Source: an uncultured Parolsenella sp. (GTDB lineage Bacteria > Actinomycetota > Coriobacteriia > Coriobacteriales > Atopobiaceae). Taken from it: a DNA stretch of 64,000 nt. The translations under genes and the position numbers were made by a program. The notes under the pieces were generated by a model that worked only from the letters and a program-made list of their open reading frames with translations, was not told the origin of the DNA and searched no databases. The stretch is from assembly GCF_934660935.1 (NCBI RefSeq), contig NZ_CAKUIH010000009.1:17317-81316 (forward strand). Reading direction: 5' to 3'. Positions 8,073 to 17,052 of the stretch are shown here, piece after piece (the first letter of the stretch is position 1; every line of letters starts with the position of its first letter).

Positions 8073-9070
8073 TCGCTCGTCAGCCTCCTCGCAAGGGCCT
8101 TGCCGGCGAGACGCGCAAGGACGTTGAACAGCAGCACGCAGATGATCAGGACCGCGGCCGTGCCCCAGACGATCTCGTCGTTGCCGGGCGTGGGCTCCAT
8201 CTTGAGCTTCCAGATGTGGACGGCCAGCGTCTCTGCCGGGCGAAAGATGTTCCAGGGGCTGCGCGGGCTCGTGATGGCGGCGCCGAAGTTGATGCGCGCG
8301 GTGGCGGAGCCAGAGGTGAAGATCAGGGCAGCTGCCTCGCCAAACACGCGGCCGGCGGAGATGACGATGCCGGTGACGATGGCGGGCATGGCGGCGGGGA
8401 GCAGCACGTTGAGCGTGGTCTCCCAGCGCGTGAGGCCCATGGCGAGTGCGGCGTCGCGCTGCGAGCGCGGCACGTCGGAGAGCGCCTGCTGGATGACGCG
8501 CACGAGGATGGGGATGTTGAACATCGTGAGCGCGAGCGCGCCGGCGATGATCGAGATGCCCCAGTGGAGCACCACGACGAAGAACAGGCTGCCGAACATG
8601 CCCACGACGATGGAGGGCAGGCTCGAGAGGGTCTCGATTGCGGTGGACGCGGCGCTTGTGATCCAGTTGTCGGGTGCGTACTCCACGAGGAAGATGGCCG
8701 CGCCCAGGCTGATGGGCACGCTGATGAGCAGCGTGATGACCAGCATGTAGAACGAGTCGAACAGCTGGAAGGCGATGCCGGGCAGCTCCTTGTCAGACGA
8801 GGCGTTCGTGAGGAAACCCGGCTGGACGACCTTCCACAGGCCACGGGCGAGGATGTAGATGACGATGGCGGCAAGCAGCGCCAGCACGAGGCCGACGATG
8901 GCAGTGAGCACACCGGTCGCGATCTTGTCCTGGTAACCAATCTTCGCCGCGTGGGCGTCGAGGTCGACGCCGGACATGACGCCGGGGCCGCTCGGGGTGC
9001 CGGAAGCCCCGGCGGGGGCGGCGCCGGAGGGCATGGTGCCGGCGGCACATACCGAGTTTGCGTTAGCCAT
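8069..9070 (-). CDS. pstA: Phosphate ABC transporter permease PstA
   Basis: 333 aa inner-membrane permease that forms the Pst channel with PstC. Six membrane segments are visible, the first around residues 50-70. The binding-protein-dependent transport motif lies in the region QRDAALAMGLTRWETTLNVLLPAAMP. The start is ATG at 9070 (MANANSVCAAG). It overlaps the pstC stop by 8 bp and fits better than the longer open frame. The N-terminal 40 residues are Gly/Pro/Ala-rich before the first helix. Confidence 0.94.
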   Translation of the reverse strand: MANANSVCAAGTMPSGAAPAGASGTPSGPGVMSGVDLDAHAAKIGYQDKIATGVLTAIVGLVLALLAAIVIYILARGLWKVVQPGFLTNASSDKELPGIAFQLFDSFYMLVITLLISVPISLGAAIFLVEYAPDNWITSAASTAIETLSSLPSIVVGMFGSLFFVVVLHWGISIIAGALALTMFNIPILVRVIQQALSDVPRSQRDAALAMGLTRWETTLNVLLPAAMPAIVTGIVISAGRVFGEAAALIFTSGSATARINFGAAITSPRSPWNIFRPAETLAVHIWKLKMEPTPGNDEIVWGTAAVLIICVLLFNVLARLAGKALARRLTSE

Positions 9071-9965
9071 TCGCCTTCGCTCCCCTCTTGCCAATAACGT
9101 GGATGACCATGATGAACACGAGCGACATGCCCATGAGCAGAAGTCCCAGGCTCCAGAGTGCGTGGTACTCGACCGAGCCCGTCGTCGCGTTGGAAAGGCC
9201 GCTCGTGAGCGCCGTCGTGAGCGTGGCCGCGGGGTCAAGCAGGCCGTTGGGCATGGCCTTCTCGACGCCGCCGATGACCATCTGCACGGCGAGCGTCTCG
9301 CCGAAGGCGCGCGTCATGCCGAGAATGACCGCGGTAAGCAGGCTCGGGAGCGCGCTCTTGAGGACGACGTGCGTGACGGTCTGCCAGCGCGTGCACCCGA
9401 GGGCGTAGGAACCTTCGCGATACTGGTTAGGCACGGCGGCGAGGGCGTCGATGGAGAGCGTCGTCACCGTGGGCAGGATCATGACCGCGAGGACGATGGC
9501 ACCCGAGAGGATGCCGGCGCCGGTGCCCGCCGCGTCGCCGAAGATCGAGCGCATCGCGGCGTTGACCACCGTGAGGCCGATGAGTCCATAGACGACGCTG
9601 GGGATGCCCACGAGGAGCTCGACCAGTGGCTGGAAGACCTTGCGACCGAAGACCGGCCTGACCTCGACCACGAAGACCGCCGAGCCCAGGGCGACGGGAA
9701 GCGCGAAGACCGTCGAGAGGATCGTGACGGAGAACGATCCCACGATGAGGGGCAGCGCGCCGTAGCGGCCGTCGGTCGGAATCCAGTTCTGCCCCGAGAT
9801 GAAGCTACCGAAGTCAACGCCGTCTACGAAGAACGTGGTGAGACCCTGCTCGGCGACCATGACGATGAGGGTCAAGACAACGAGGGCCACGAGGGCGACG
9901 CACGCCCCCGTGAGCCCCAGTCCAACGTTCTCCAGGCTTCGCTTCGGCATGAGCTGCTTTGCCAT
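9063..9965 (-). CDS. pstC: Phosphate ABC transporter permease PstC
   Basis: 300 aa membrane permease, partner of PstA. It begins MAKQLMPKRSLENVG at 9965. Six predicted membrane segments are present, together with the permease motif YREGSYALGCTRWQTVTHVVL that docks to PstB. The gene lies 29 bp downstream of pstS and overlaps pstA by 8 bp. Length is typical. Confidence 0.95.
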   Translation of the reverse strand: MAKQLMPKRSLENVGLGLTGACVALVALVVLTLIVMVAEQGLTTFFVDGVDFGSFISGQNWIPTDGRYGALPLIVGSFSVTILSTVFALPVALGSAVFVVEVRPVFGRKVFQPLVELLVGIPSVVYGLIGLTVVNAAMRSIFGDAAGTGAGILSGAIVLAVMILPTVTTLSIDALAAVPNQYREGSYALGCTRWQTVTHVVLKSALPSLLTAVILGMTRAFGETLAVQMVIGGVEKAMPNGLLDPAATLTTALTSGLSNATTGSVEYHALWSLGLLLMGMSLVFIMVIHVIGKRGAKANG

Positions 9966-9994
9966 GTGCGAGTCCTTTGGATGGAGTGTCTAGG

Positions 9995-10933
9995 CTAGGC
10001 GGCAGAGATAGTGCCGGCGGCGTCCTTCTTGACCTTCATGCCGGTCAGAGGGATGAAGCCCTTCTCCTCCACGAGGGAGCCCTGGACGTCATCGGAGAGC
10101 ATGTACTCGATAAAGGCCTTCGTGACCTCGTCGGCGTCCTGGGTAGTGTACATGTGCTCGTAGGACCAGATCTTGAAGTCGCCGGACTCGACGTTCTCGG
10201 CCGTGGGCTCGACGCCGTCGACCTTGAGGGCCTTGAACTTAGAGTCGTCATAGTAGGAGAAGGCGAGGTAGGAGATGGCGCCAGCGGTCTGTTGGAGCTT
10301 CTCGACGACAGTGCCGGAGGAGTCCTCCTCGGCGACCGGCTTGAAGGAGTCGGGCACGGTGGCGCCGGCGAGGATGGCGCTCTCGAAGGTGGCACGGGTG
10401 CCGGAGCCAGCCTTGCGGTTGATGACCTGGATCGGGCCGGCGGTGCCGCCAACCTGGCTCCAGTTGGTGATCTCGCCGGTGAAGATGCCCTTGAGCTGCT
10501 CGGTGGTGAGGTCGTCGACGTCGACATCGCTGTTCACGACCGGGCCCATGCCCACGACGGCGACCCGGTTGTCGACGAGCTTGGCGGCGTCGGCGGCGTC
10601 AAGCTTCTCCTCGGCGAAGATATCGGAACGGCCAATCTGGGCCTTGCCGTCCTTGACGTCGGAGAGACCCTGGCCGGAGCCGCCACCGGAAATGGTGATG
10701 CTAACGTTGGCGTTAGCATCCATGAAGGCGTTGGCGGCGTCCTCGACGAGCGGCTGGAAGCTCGTGGCGCCCGAGCAGGTAATGGAGCCGGAGAGGTCGG
10801 CGGCAGCCCCGGAGGAAGCGGCGGCCGTGTTGGCGGCACCGGAGCCACCGCAGCCGACGAGGCCGAGACCGGCAACGGCGGTGAGGCTGCCGGCAAGACC
10901 GAGGAACTGACGACGAGACATGTCCATGCTCAT
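9995..10933 (-). CDS. pstS: Phosphate-binding lipoprotein PstS
   Basis: 312 aa extracytoplasmic phosphate receptor. The signal peptide has a twin-arginine-like start (SRRQFLG) and a lipobox LVGC with lipidated Cys28, so it may be a Tat-exported lipoprotein. Phosphate-binding segments include CSGATSFQPL, SGGGSGQG, IGRSD and RKAGSGTRATFE, the last typical of PstS. First gene of the pst-pho operon. The CTTAC boxes at 11066-11123 lie about 130 bp upstream. Confidence 0.95.
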   Translation of the reverse strand: MSMDMSRRQFLGLAGSLTAVAGLGLVGCGGSGAANTAAASSGAAADLSGSITCSGATSFQPLVEDAANAFMDANANVSITISGGGSGQGLSDVKDGKAQIGRSDIFAEEKLDAADAAKLVDNRVAVVGMGPVVNSDVDVDDLTTEQLKGIFTGEITNWSQVGGTAGPIQVINRKAGSGTRATFESAILAGATVPDSFKPVAEEDSSGTVVEKLQQTAGAISYLAFSYYDDSKFKALKVDGVEPTAENVESGDFKIWSYEHMYTTQDADEVTKAFIEYMLSDDVQGSLVEEKGFIPLTGMKVKKDAAGTISAA

Positions 10934-11065
10934 GGTTCTCCTTTGTGTGTGAGCGTTGCGGCTTGGCCTCTGGGCACCGAGTCTTGTGGCCCGTGGAGGC
11001 GCTTCCGCTTTCCAAGACGAGACTCTACGGGCCGGCCGGCGCGCGATCGGCGTAATCCGCCATGC

Positions 11066-11123
11066 CTTACGAGCGGGTGACGCGCCCTTACGTACGGATG
11101 ACCCGCGCTTACGTTGCGCTTAC
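11066..11123 (-). promoter_or_regulatory. Putative Pho boxes upstream of pstS
   Basis: CTTAC occurs at 11066, 11087, 11108 and 11119, spaced 21, 21 and 11 bp. On the minus strand this reads GTAAGSG repeated in phase with the DNA helix, with TCAYCC between copies. OmpR/PhoB-family regulators bind direct repeats with 11-bp spacing, and this operon encodes such a regulator. The match to a consensus has not been tested. Confidence 0.65.
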
Positions 11124-11277
11124 AAACGCGCGGCGGATTCGGGGTATGAGGCGCTAGCGGCACGAATCGGCTATTCGTGGCGCGGGATGCATTTCGAATA
11201 TGCCAGAAGGTCGCCATCGTTTGACTGCCGAGTGCGCGCACCAACGCGCGCCGCCGGTGTAAAGCACTTGTAAAATA

Positions 11278-11331
11278 ATTAGGTTCCAAATCATTAGGTA
11301 CCTTGACTATCTCTCAGCATGCTCCTAGACT
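11278..11331 (+). promoter_or_regulatory. Promoter and probable autoregulatory site of the MarR-exporter operon
   Basis: TTGACT (11303-11308), a 17-bp spacer, then TAGACT (11326-11331). Directly upstream are ATTAGGTTCC (11278-11287) and ATTAGGTACC (11293-11302), spaced 15 bp apart. Such a repeat next to the -35 is where a MarR-type repressor would bind. Confidence 0.6.
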
Positions 11332-11369
11332 TCTCGAGTCACACTCGAAGAACCATTGAAAGGAGGCCC

Positions 11370-11930
11370 ATGGAGCAGCAAGACGCGAAGGGTTTCACCC
11401 CATGCGGAAGAGTCGAATCCAGACCCCTCCCCACCACGGATGACCCGTTCCGCCCACGTTGGATGGACATCGCGGACCCCTGCGAGCGCCAGTGCGCGCA
11501 CATCGTGGACATGCTTGGGTTCTGCGGCCACTACATCCATATTCACGGTGGTGGTCGCTCGGGCCGCGCGCCCATCATCTGTGCCCTGCTCAAGCACGGC
11601 GACGCCATGCCCCAGCGCGAGCTCATGAACATGTTCGACCTCAAAGCCGGCTCGCTTTCGGAGGTCCTCGCAAAAATCGAGCGCGATGGCCTCATCGAGC
11701 GCACGCGCGATCCGCAAGACCGTCGCCAGCTCATCGTGAAGCTTACGTCCGAGGGTCACGCCCAGGCACTCGAAGAGCAGGCGCGCCGCGAGGGCTTCCG
11801 CGCGGACGCCCTCACCTGCCTCACCCACGAGCAGCGTGACGAACTAGAAAACATGCTTGACCTCGTCAAAGAGCACTGGAGATCAATCGACCCGTATGAG
11901 AAGGGGGACTGCCCATGCAGCAAGAACTAG
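11370..11930 (+). CDS. MarR-family transcriptional regulator
   Basis: 186 aa winged-helix DNA-binding protein. The segment PQRELMNMFDLKAGSLSEVLAKIERDGLIERTRD is the helix-turn-helix, and DRRQLIVKLT is the wing with the conserved D-R-R. A long amphipathic C-terminal helix for dimerisation follows. The start ATG at 11370 is preceded by AAAGGAGG, better than the earlier in-frame ATG. It overlaps the first exporter gene by 16 bp, so it probably represses its own operon and responds to a substrate of the exporter. The C-terminus ends CPCSKN with two cysteines. Confidence 0.9.
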   Translation: MEQQDAKGFTPCGRVESRPLPTTDDPFRPRWMDIADPCERQCAHIVDMLGFCGHYIHIHGGGRSGRAPIICALLKHGDAMPQRELMNMFDLKAGSLSEVLAKIERDGLIERTRDPQDRRQLIVKLTSEGHAQALEEQARREGFRADALTCLTHEQRDELENMLDLVKEHWRSIDPYEKGDCPCSKN

Positions 11931-13861
11931 ACGCGGATCAGCAGACACCCGGCACCGGCACAAACGTCGCTGGCAGCAAGCCCGGCACCGGCACAAACGT
12001 CGCTGGCAGCAAGCCCATCGCCAATACGAAGGTGAACTACGGCGTCATCATGCGTAACCTCATGAACAGCGTCCGTGAATACAAGCGCTATTCCATCGCC
12101 ACGCCCCTTCTCGTTCTGGGCGAGGTCATCTGCGAGATGGCCATCCCCTTCCTAACGGCCCAGCTCATCGACCAGATCAAGGTGAACGCAACGGTTGAGG
12201 AGCTGCTACAGCCCGCGGGCGTCCTCGTGCTGCTCGCCCTGTGCTCGCTGGCGTTCGGCACCGGCGCCGGCATCACCTGCAGTCACGCAAGCTGCGGCTT
12301 CGCAAAGAACCTGCGTCGCGACATGTTCTACAACATCCAGCGCTTCAGCTTTGCCAACATCGACGAGTTCTCCTCGAGCTCGCTCGTGACGCGACTCACC
12401 ACCGACATCAACAACGTCCAGCAGGCGTTCATGATGATCATCCGTATCGCCGTGCGCACGCCGCTGTGCCTCGTGTTCGCCTTCACCATGGCAGCCGTCA
12501 TGGGCGGCGCGCTCGCGCTGGTCTACGCAGTCATCATTCCAATCTTGGGATTCGTGCTGTTCTACATCATCCACCTCGTGCGACCGATCTTCGCCCGCGT
12601 CTTCCACAAGTACGACGCGCTCAACGAGTCCATCGAGGAGAACGTCACGGGCATGCGCGTCGTGAAGAGCTATGTGCGCCAGGACTACGAGAAGTCCAAG
12701 TTCGCCCGCGCCGCGCAGGACATCTGCGGCGATTTCACGCGCGCCGAGAAGCTCCTGGCCATCAACAACCCGGCCATGATGCTCGCCGTTGACCTCACGT
12801 GGGTCGTCATCATCTACTTTGGCTCGCAGGTCATCATCACGAGCCACGCCACGCTGTTTGACGTGGGCCAGCTGTCGGCCATCTTCACCTACGGCTTCCA
12901 GATCCTCATGAGCCTCATGCAGCTGTCCATGATCTTTGTCATGGTCACGATGTCCGACGAGAGTGCCCGCCGCATCAACGAGGTCCTCGAGGCAGAGCCC
13001 ACGATCGCTGCGCCCGAGAACGCCGTGGACAAGGTTGCCGACGGCTCGATCGACTTCGACCACGTGAGCTTCAAGTACTCCGCACGCGCCCAGCGCCAGG
13101 CGCTCGCCGACGTGGACCTGCACATCAAGAGCGGCGAGACGATCGGCGTCATCGGCGGCACGGGCTCCTCGAAGTCCACGCTCGTCAACCTCGTGGCGCG
13201 CCTCTACGACGCCACCGAGGGCACCGTCCGCGTGGGCGGCGTCGACGTGCGCGACTACGACCTGGAGACCCTGCGCACCAACGTTGCCATGGTCTTGCAG
13301 AAGAACGTGCTGTTCAGCGGCACCATCGCCGAGAACCTGCGCTGGGGCGACGAAAACGCCACCGACGACGAGGTCCGCGAGGCCGCGCACCTCGCCTGCG
13401 CCGATGAGTTCGTTGACACCTTCCCAGAGGGCTACGACACTTACATCGAGCAGGGCGGCTCCAACGTCTCCGGTGGCCAGAAGCAGCGCCTCTGCATCGC
13501 CCGCGCCCTGCTACGCCACCCCAAGGTCCTCATCCTCGACGACTCCACGAGCGCCGTCGACACCAAGACCGACGCCAAGATCCGCGAGGGCCTGGCGACC
13601 TACCTGCCCCAAACCACCAAGATCATCATCGCCCAGCGCATCTCCTCGGTGCAGGAGGCCGACCGCATCGTCGTGATGGACGGTGGCCGCATCTCCGACG
13701 TGGGCACCCACGACGAGCTCATGCGCCGCAGCCCAATCTACCGCGAGACCTATACCTCGCAGAACCGCATGGGCACCGACGAGTCCGACGTCGAGGCAGC
13801 CGAGGCACAGCAAGACGCCGCGAACGCCTCGACCGAGAAGGGAGGCGAGGCCGATGAGTAA
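11915..13861 (+). CDS. ABC exporter subunit 1 (membrane domain fused to ATPase)
   Basis: 648 aa half-transporter of the multidrug/lipid exporter type. Six membrane helices (about residues 65-345) precede the nucleotide-binding domain: Walker A GGTGSSKST, signature NVSGGQKQRLCIARAL, Walker B LILDDSTSAVD. The last carries Asp-Ser where the catalytic Glu is expected, typical of the degenerate site in heterodimeric exporters. The N-terminus contains PGTGTNVAGSK twice, encoded by a perfect 33-bp tandem duplication. It overlaps the MarR gene and the second exporter gene, so the two subunits are co-translated. The substrate is unknown. Confidence 0.92.
   Translation: MQQELDADQQTPGTGTNVAGSKPGTGTNVAGSKPIANTKVNYGVIMRNLMNSVREYKRYSIATPLLVLGEVICEMAIPFLTAQLIDQIKVNATVEELLQPAGVLVLLALCSLAFGTGAGITCSHASCGFAKNLRRDMFYNIQRFSFANIDEFSSSSLVTRLTTDINNVQQAFMMIIRIAVRTPLCLVFAFTMAAVMGGALALVYAVIIPILGFVLFYIIHLVRPIFARVFHKYDALNESIEENVTGMRVVKSYVRQDYEKSKFARAAQDICGDFTRAEKLLAINNPAMMLAVDLTWVVIIYFGSQVIITSHATLFDVGQLSAIFTYGFQILMSLMQLSMIFVMVTMSDESARRINEVLEAEPTIAAPENAVDKVADGSIDFDHVSFKYSARAQRQALADVDLHIKSGETIGVIGGTGSSKSTLVNLVARLYDATEGTVRVGGVDVRDYDLETLRTNVAMVLQKNVLFSGTIAENLRWGDENATDDEVREAAHLACADEFVDTFPEGYDTYIEQGGSNVSGGQKQRLCIARALLRHPKVLILDDSTSAVDTKTDAKIREGLATYLPQTTKIIIAQRISSVQEADRIVVMDGGRISDVGTHDELMRRSPIYRETYTSQNRMGTDESDVEAAEAQQDAANASTEKGGEADE
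11948..12013 (+). repeat. Perfect 33-bp tandem duplication inside the exporter gene
   Basis: Units 11948-11980 and 11981-12013 are identical and in frame, adding 11 residues (PGTGTNVAGSK) each. The absence of any difference suggests a recent slippage event. Confidence 0.95.
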
Positions 13862-15764
13862 GGCCACGAGCAAGCCGACCAGGCCCCAGGCGAAGGCCAG
13901 CACCGCCATCCGCCTCATCAAGACGCTGTTCTCGTTCTATCCCCGCTTGCTGCCGGCCGTCGTCGTGTGTCTGCTGATCGCGGCCGTCTCCAGCTCGTTC
14001 GGAGCGGTGTTCCTGCAGGGAGCGCTGCAAATCGTGACCGAGTTTGGCGAGTCGGGCGACTGGTCCGTCGCCGGCCCGCAGGTGCTCGCACTCGTGTCCG
14101 TGCTCGCGGCCGTCTACCTCGTGGGCGTGGCCGCCTCAGCGTTCTGGAACCGCGCCATGGCCACAATCACGCAAGGCACGCTCGAGAAGCTGCGCGAGAA
14201 GATGTTCAACCGCATGCAGGACCTGCCCATCAGCTACTTCGACACGCACCAGCGCGGCGACGTCATGAGCCACTACACCAACGACATCGACGCCATCCGC
14301 CAGATGATCTCCCAGTCGCTGCCCAACCTCTTCCAGACGGGCGTCGTGCTCATCACGGTCTTCATCATCATGCTGTACTACTCCGCGTGGATGTGCATGG
14401 TCATCGTGGCCGGCGTGGCGTTTATGGTCTTCATGACCAAGGTGCTCGGCGGCAACTCCGCGCGTTACTTCGTGGCCCAGCAGAAGGAGCTCGGCGTGGT
14501 CGAGGGCCAGGTCGAGGAGATCATGAACGGCCAGAAGGTCGTCAAGGCCTTCTGCCACGAGCGGGCCGCCGAGCGCGACTTCGACGCCTTCAACGAGCAC
14601 CTGTTCGAGGTCTCCCAGAAGGCCAACATGTACGGCAACATCCTCATGCCCGTGCTCATGAACATCGGCAACCTGCTCTACGTCATCGTGGCGCTCGCCG
14701 GCGGCCTCCTGCTCGCGCTCGACGTGCCCAACGTGTCGCTGTCGGGCATGACGCTTTCCATTGCCGTGGTGGTGCCGTTCCTCAACATGACCAAGCAGTT
14801 CTGCGGCCAGATCGGCCAGATTTCCATGCAGATCAACTTCGTGGTAATGGGCCTCGCCGGCGCGGACCGCATCTTCGATCTCATCGACGAGAAGCCCGAG
14901 GAGGACGAGGGCTACGTCACGCTCGTCAACCTGGCCGTCGAGAAGGGTGAGCTCGTCGAGTCCGAGAAGCGCACGGGTCTCTGGGGCTGGAAGCACCCGC
15001 ACCACGACGGCACCACCACCTACACGCCCCTTCGCGGAGACGTGCGCATGGAGGACGTCGACTTTGGCTACACGCCTGACCACCAGGTGCTTTACGGAGT
15101 CTCCGTCTATGCCAAGCCGGGCCAGAAGGTTGCCTTCGTGGGCGCCACGGGTGCCGGCAAGACCACGATCACCAACCTCATCAACCGCTTCTACGACATC
15201 GCCGACGGCAAGATTCGCTATGACGGCATCAACGTGAACAAGATCCGCAAGGCAGACCTGCGCCGTTCGCTCGGCGTGGTGCTGCAGGATGTGAACCTGT
15301 TCACCGGCACCGTGATGGACAACATCCGCTACGGCAAGCTCGATGCGACTGATGCCGAGTGCATCGCCGCCGCCAAGCTCGCTGGCGCCGACGACTTCAT
15401 CACCCGCCTGCCCGAGGGTTACGACACGATGCTCACTGGCAACGGCAGCCAGCTCTCGCAGGGCCAGCGCCAGCTCATCTCCATCGCCCGCGCCGCCGTG
15501 GCGGACCCGCCCGCGATGATCCTGGACGAAGCCACGAGCTCGATCGACACGCGCACCGAGGCCATCGTTCAGAAGGGCATGGACGCGCTCATGCAGGGCC
15601 GAACCACCTTCGTCATCGCGCACCGACTCTCCACCGTGCGCAACTCCGACGTGATCATCTGCCTCGACCACGGCCACGTGATCGAGCGCGGTAACCATGA
15701 CGAGCTCATCGCCAAGAAGGGCTACTACTACCAGCTCTACACCGGCGCCTTCGAGCTGGAGTAG
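13854..15764 (+). CDS. ABC exporter subunit 2 (membrane domain fused to ATPase)
   Basis: 636 aa partner of the preceding half-transporter. Six membrane helices are followed by Walker A GATGAGKTT, signature LSQGQRQLISIARA and Walker B MILDEATSSID with an intact catalytic Glu. This subunit therefore carries the active ATP site of the heterodimer. An insertion of about 45 aa, rich in Glu, Lys and His (about residues 350-390), separates the membrane and ATPase domains. Start ATG at 13854 (MSKATSKPTRP), overlapping the upstream stop codon, with GGAGGCGAGG before it. A terminator follows at 15875. Confidence 0.92.
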   Translation: MSKATSKPTRPQAKASTAIRLIKTLFSFYPRLLPAVVVCLLIAAVSSSFGAVFLQGALQIVTEFGESGDWSVAGPQVLALVSVLAAVYLVGVAASAFWNRAMATITQGTLEKLREKMFNRMQDLPISYFDTHQRGDVMSHYTNDIDAIRQMISQSLPNLFQTGVVLITVFIIMLYYSAWMCMVIVAGVAFMVFMTKVLGGNSARYFVAQQKELGVVEGQVEEIMNGQKVVKAFCHERAAERDFDAFNEHLFEVSQKANMYGNILMPVLMNIGNLLYVIVALAGGLLLALDVPNVSLSGMTLSIAVVVPFLNMTKQFCGQIGQISMQINFVVMGLAGADRIFDLIDEKPEEDEGYVTLVNLAVEKGELVESEKRTGLWGWKHPHHDGTTTYTPLRGDVRMEDVDFGYTPDHQVLYGVSVYAKPGQKVAFVGATGAGKTTITNLINRFYDIADGKIRYDGINVNKIRKADLRRSLGVVLQDVNLFTGTVMDNIRYGKLDATDAECIAAAKLAGADDFITRLPEGYDTMLTGNGSQLSQGQRQLISIARAAVADPPAMILDEATSSIDTRTEAIVQKGMDALMQGRTTFVIAHRLSTVRNSDVIICLDHGHVIERGNHDELIAKKGYYYQLYTGAFELE

Positions 15765-15779
15765 ACGGAGGGGGCGCCT

Positions 15780-15851
15780 CCGGGCACGTCCCGGCTTCCG
15801 GACACGTCCTAGCTTCCAGGCTCGTTCCGGCTTCCGGGCACGTCCCAGCAT
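15780..15851. repeat. 18-bp tandem repeat, four units
   Basis: Units at 15780, 15798, 15816 and 15834 are variants of CCGGGCACGTCCCGGCTT with 1-5 changes each. It lies just past the exporter stop codon and before the terminator. The function is unknown. Confidence 0.88.
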
Positions 15852-15874
15852 GGCGGCCCTCGCCCGATATGCAA

Positions 15875-15911
15875 CGCCCCGCGGCGCGGCCACAGCGTCG
15901 CGGGGCGCTTT
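15875..15911 (+). terminator. Terminator of the exporter operon
   Basis: CGCCCCGCG (15875-15883) pairs with CGCGGGGCG (15899-15907), followed by CTTTGTT. Confidence 0.8.
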
Positions 15912-16097
15912 GTTCGACGGGGCACGATGCGCATGCCGGCGGGTCCACGCCGCCCCGCCGGCGAGGACCCGCCACCCCGGTTGCCAGAGTCCGCCGCCCC
16001 GGCAATCAGAACCCATCACCCCAGCCGCTTTCCAGCGCGTTACCAAAAACAGAGGACAAGCCCTGACGGATAAACTACCAGGGAGGATTGGAGTCAC

Positions 16098-16844
16098 ATG
16101 TATTCGTTCACCAGCCGCGTGAGATACAGCGAGATAGACGAGACGGGTAAGCTGTCCATTCCCTCCCTCGTCAACTACCTGCAGGATTGCACCACATTTG
16201 GAAGCGAGGAGCTCGGACTCGGACCGGTACACACCGCCGAGACGGGACTCGCCTGGCTACTCAGCGCCTGGAAGATCGATATCGCCGAGCTCCCGAGCTT
16301 CGGCGACGAGATTCGCGTGAGCACCTGGGCGACGGGTTTCAAGGGCCTTCGCGCCAGCCGAAACTTCACCGTCTGCCTCGCGAGCGACGATGCGGCCAGC
16401 CATCCCCTTGTGCGCGCCGATTCGAGCTGGTTCATGTTCGACGCCAACAAAGGCCGCCCCGTCCGCATTCCGGAGAGCGAGTCCGCCCCCTACGTCGAGG
16501 ACGCTCGCAACGACTCTCCGCTCGATCTGCCGCCCATCCAACACGTTGTTCGCGTTGAAGGCGAAGGCTTGGCCTGCGCTCCCATAACGGTGACCGGCGC
16601 GCACATCGACACGAACCACCACGTCAACAACGCGCAGTACGTGAGCCTTGCGCTTGGTGCGCTTGAAGAGGGCGAGGCCTCCATCCCTTGCACGCTCGAT
16701 GTCCACTACAGCCGCGCCGCCAAGCTCGGCGATACCATCTACCCGCACGTTCATCGCGAACCCCTCGCCGACGGCAACCCGTCGGCCATCGTCACCCTCG
16801 ACGACGAGAGCGGATCGCCCTACGCCATCGTTCGCCTAAGCTAG
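16098..16844 (+). CDS. Acyl-ACP thioesterase (FatA/FatB-like double hotdog)
   Basis: 248 aa cytoplasmic enzyme that hydrolyses acyl-ACP to release free fatty acids. Two hotdog domains are visible. The first starts VRYSEIDETGKLS. The second carries the catalytic Asp-Asn-His region in IDTNHHVNNAQYV, a hallmark of the acyl-ACP thioesterase family. The length fits bacterial members. A GGGAGGATTGG ribosome site precedes the ATG. It is a single gene between terminators at 15875 and 16874. Confidence 0.92.
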   Translation: MYSFTSRVRYSEIDETGKLSIPSLVNYLQDCTTFGSEELGLGPVHTAETGLAWLLSAWKIDIAELPSFGDEIRVSTWATGFKGLRASRNFTVCLASDDAASHPLVRADSSWFMFDANKGRPVRIPESESAPYVEDARNDSPLDLPPIQHVVRVEGEGLACAPITVTGAHIDTNHHVNNAQYVSLALGALEEGEASIPCTLDVHYSRAAKLGDTIYPHVHREPLADGNPSAIVTLDDESGSPYAIVRLS

Positions 16845-16873
16845 CTCAGCGCTCGCCACATGCCGGCACAATA

Positions 16874-16910
16874 AGGCGGGACCTCGCACACGCGAGACCC
16901 CGCCTCTTTC
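16874..16910 (+). terminator. Terminator of the thioesterase gene
   Basis: AGGCGGGACCTCGC pairs with GCGAGACCCCGCCT (two mismatches), followed by CTTTC. The sequence after it (about 16945-16990) is a run of CCCGCAG/CCCGCAA short repeats. Confidence 0.75.
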
Positions 16911-17052
16911 ATAGCTATTTCGCCTGTCGCCCACGGACGGGCCGGACGCCGCGCCCGCAGCCCGCAGCCCGCAAGCCCGCAACCCGCAAGCTCGCGGCCA
17001 CGGCCCGCAACTCGCACCCGCGCTCACGGCCCCAGGCAAGCCCAAGCCGAAG

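Larger units (their letters stand above)
10934..11369. other. Divergent control region between pstS and the MarR gene
   Basis: There is no gene here. It carries four CTTAC boxes (11066-11123) that probably serve pstS and a MarR-side promoter with a paired ATTAGGTWCC repeat (11278-11331). Confidence 0.75.
15765..16097. other. Gene-free stretch after the exporter operon
   Basis: It contains an 18-bp tandem repeat (four units, 15780-15851), a terminator (15875-15911) and the leader of the thioesterase gene. An open minus-strand frame across the repeat encodes an Arg/Lys-rich hexapeptide repeat and has no credible start, so it is not called a gene. Confidence 0.75.

Noticed and set aside
14136..16232. 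Minus-strand open frame covering the second exporter gene and the 18-bp repeats
   Set aside because: Shadow of the exporter; the repeat part gives only a low-complexity basic hexapeptide.
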